DNA from: UBA3071 sp965369635 | Lineage (GTDB): Bacteria; Chloroflexota; Anaerolineae; UBA3071 | Length of the DNA: 5,469 bases | Direction: 5' to 3' | NCBI GenBank assembly: GCA_965369635.1 | Contig: CBDURC010000208.1 | Location: 1 to 5,469, forward strand | Part shown: piece by piece, positions 4,987 through 5,469 of the stretch | Layout: each line of letters opens with the position of its first letter | Numbering within the stretch: position 1 is the first letter of the stretch | Program-made: the position numbers and the translations under genes | The notes under the pieces: generated by a model | Told to the model about the DNA's origin: nothing | Databases searched by the model: none | What the model saw: the letters and a program-made list of their open reading frames with translations, nothing else

Positions 4987-5015
4987 TTGACACATTGTCA
5001 GACTCGTGGTATCAT
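4987..5015 (+). promoter_or_regulatory. Sigma70 promoter of the cold-shock gene
   Basis: A perfect TTGACA at 4987-4992 and TATCAT (5/6) at 5010-5015 are separated by exactly 17 bp. Transcription should start near 5022, giving a leader of about 159 nt before the csp ATG. Such a long leader is typical of cspA-type genes regulated at the RNA level. Confidence 0.85.
4988..5000. promoter_or_regulatory. Inverted repeat TGACA-N3-TGTCA over the -35 box
   Basis: TGACA (4988-4992) and TGTCA (4996-5000) form a perfect inverted repeat with a 3-bp spacer. The left arm is part of the -35 hexamer. It is a plausible repressor operator, but five-base arms are short enough to arise by chance. Confidence 0.4.
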
Positions 5016-5021
5016 AGACTC

Positions 5022-5108
5022 TGAAGGACACGGCAGTTCGTCCGAGGTGATTGCCTACACAGAGTTGCCGCCGGAGCATAGATGTCGGGGCCGGCGGCCT
5101 TCTCTTTT
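5022..5108 (+). ncRNA. Candidate short leader RNA / attenuated csp transcript
   Basis: The predicted transcription start (about 5022) and the terminator-like T-run (ending about 5108) delimit an RNA of roughly 85 nt. It would be either a free small RNA or the attenuated form of the csp message. A further small hairpin, GGAC/GTCC, lies at 5026-5043. No known RNA family was recognised. Confidence 0.35.
5067..5108 (+). terminator. Terminator-like hairpin in the csp leader
   Basis: GCCGCCGG (5067-5074) pairs perfectly with CCGGCGGC (5091-5098) across a 16-nt loop, and CTTCTCTTTT follows immediately. This is the form of an intrinsic terminator. It lies downstream of the csp promoter, about 45 nt after the predicted start, so it would end a short transcript of roughly 85 nt unless bypassed. 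It would also stop read-through from the kinase gene. Confidence 0.65.
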
Positions 5109-5180
5109 GCCATGGTATCCTCGACGACAGGGCAAAGCGTGTCCAGAGAAACACCTTTTTCAGTAAGGAGGACAGAACCG

Positions 5181-5469
5181 ATGGAACAGAGCACGGGGAT
5201 TGTGAAATGGTTCAGCCGGGTGAGGGGATACGGCTTCATCCAGCCCGACGATGGGTCTGAGGACGTCTTCGTCCACTTCTCGGTGATTGAGGGAGATGGC
5301 TATCGCAATCTCTACGAGAACGAGCGGGTCCGCTTCCAGGTAGAGGACACACCCAAAGGCCCCCAGGCCGTAGCGGTGTCAAGGATCGAGGAGACCGAGG
5401 AAGAGCTAGAAGCCACCTCGCCAGCAGATGCGGTGCCTGCCGAGGCCGAGGAAGAGGAAGAGCTAGAAG
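5181..5469 (+). CDS. Cold-shock-domain protein with acidic tail (3' end outside window)
   Basis: The first 96 codons are visible; the frame is still open at the window end. Residues 1-68 are a classical cold-shock domain, a five-stranded OB fold that binds single-stranded RNA and DNA. GIVKWF (6-11), RNP1 GYGFIQ (16-21) and RNP2 VFVHFS (29-34) carry the aromatic nucleic-acid contacts W10, F11, Y17, F19, F30, H32 and F33. The domain closes with PQAVAVSRI (61-69). From residue 70 on the chain is almost only Glu, Ala, Pro, Asp, Thr, Ser and Leu, an acidic disordered-looking tail that ordinary CspA (about 70 aa) lacks. An in-frame 16-bp sequence recurs in this tail after 57 bp, hinting at a repeat. 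ATG at 5181 follows AAGGAGG at 5165-5171 with a 9-nt gap. The role is probably RNA chaperone; the tail may modulate RNA binding or recruit partners. Confidence 0.94.
   Translation, partial: MEQSTGIVKWFSRVRGYGFIQPDDGSEDVFVHFSVIEGDGYRNLYENERVRFQVEDTPKGPQAVAVSRIEETEEELEATSPADAVPAEAEEEEELE
5397..5469 (+). repeat. In-frame direct repeat in the csp acidic tail
   Basis: GAGGAAGAGCTAGAAG occurs at 5397-5412 and again, identically, at 5454-5469, where the window ends. The 57-bp offset equals 19 codons and preserves the frame (EEELE at residues 73-77 and 92-96). Exact nucleotide identity suggests a recent tandem duplication rather than only a biased composition. Whether the whole 57-bp unit repeats cannot be seen. 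Confidence 0.55.

Noticed and set aside
5047..5166. GTG-started 39-codon frame in the csp leader ending next to the csp ribosome binding site
   Set aside because: It has no ribosome binding site, an arginine- and proline-rich sequence typical of chance frames, and it crosses the terminator-like hairpin.

Overview
The window is a gene-dense bacterial chromosome segment with GC-rich codons, ordinary Shine-Dalgarno sites and housekeeping-type sigma70 promoters. It holds seven genes with clear family membership. A queuine-type tRNA-guanine transglycosylase marks it as bacterial. A CooC-type nickel ATPase, a thioferritin-like Dps homologue (DPSL) and a minimal cytochrome b5-like protein suggest an anaerobe or facultative anaerobe, possibly thermophilic. 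Chloroflexota is my best guess by gene content, but this is an inference and not proven by the sequence.

Layout. (1) 14-1186, plus: tgt. (2) 1238-2942, minus: a redox/iron block read in the order perR, a ferritin relic, a tiny ORF with a very strong ribosome binding site, dpsL, and a cytochrome b5-like gene. A consensus sigma70 promoter overlapped by an AT-rich palindrome drives perR. (3) 2943-3415: a 473-bp divergent intergenic region with two promoters, several hairpins, a 13-bp tandem duplication carrying -10 elements, and a 22-codon ORF. (4) 3416-4962, plus: cooC and a CTP-dependent phytol/dolichol-kinase-like membrane protein, 2 bp apart. (5) 4963-5180: a promoter whose -35 lies in an inverted repeat, then a leader of about 159 nt containing a terminator-like hairpin. 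(6) 5181 to the window end: a cold-shock-domain protein with an acidic, apparently repetitive tail, cut off by the window edge.

How the genes fit together. The minus-strand block reads as a peroxide-response unit. PerR carries all five expected regulatory-metal ligands. DPSL would oxidise and store iron while consuming peroxide, and the small haem-protein candidate could pass electrons. Between perR and dpsL lie 56 codons that read as the middle of a classical ferritin, so a second iron-storage gene seems to have been lost here. The plus-strand pair couples CODH nickel maturation with isoprenoid-alcohol phosphorylation. No CODH gene is present in the window.

The most rewarding items for follow-up are the ferritin relic, the operator-like palindromes at the perR and csp promoters, the csp leader attenuator or small RNA candidate, and the perfect 13-bp hairpin next to the cooC ribosome binding site.
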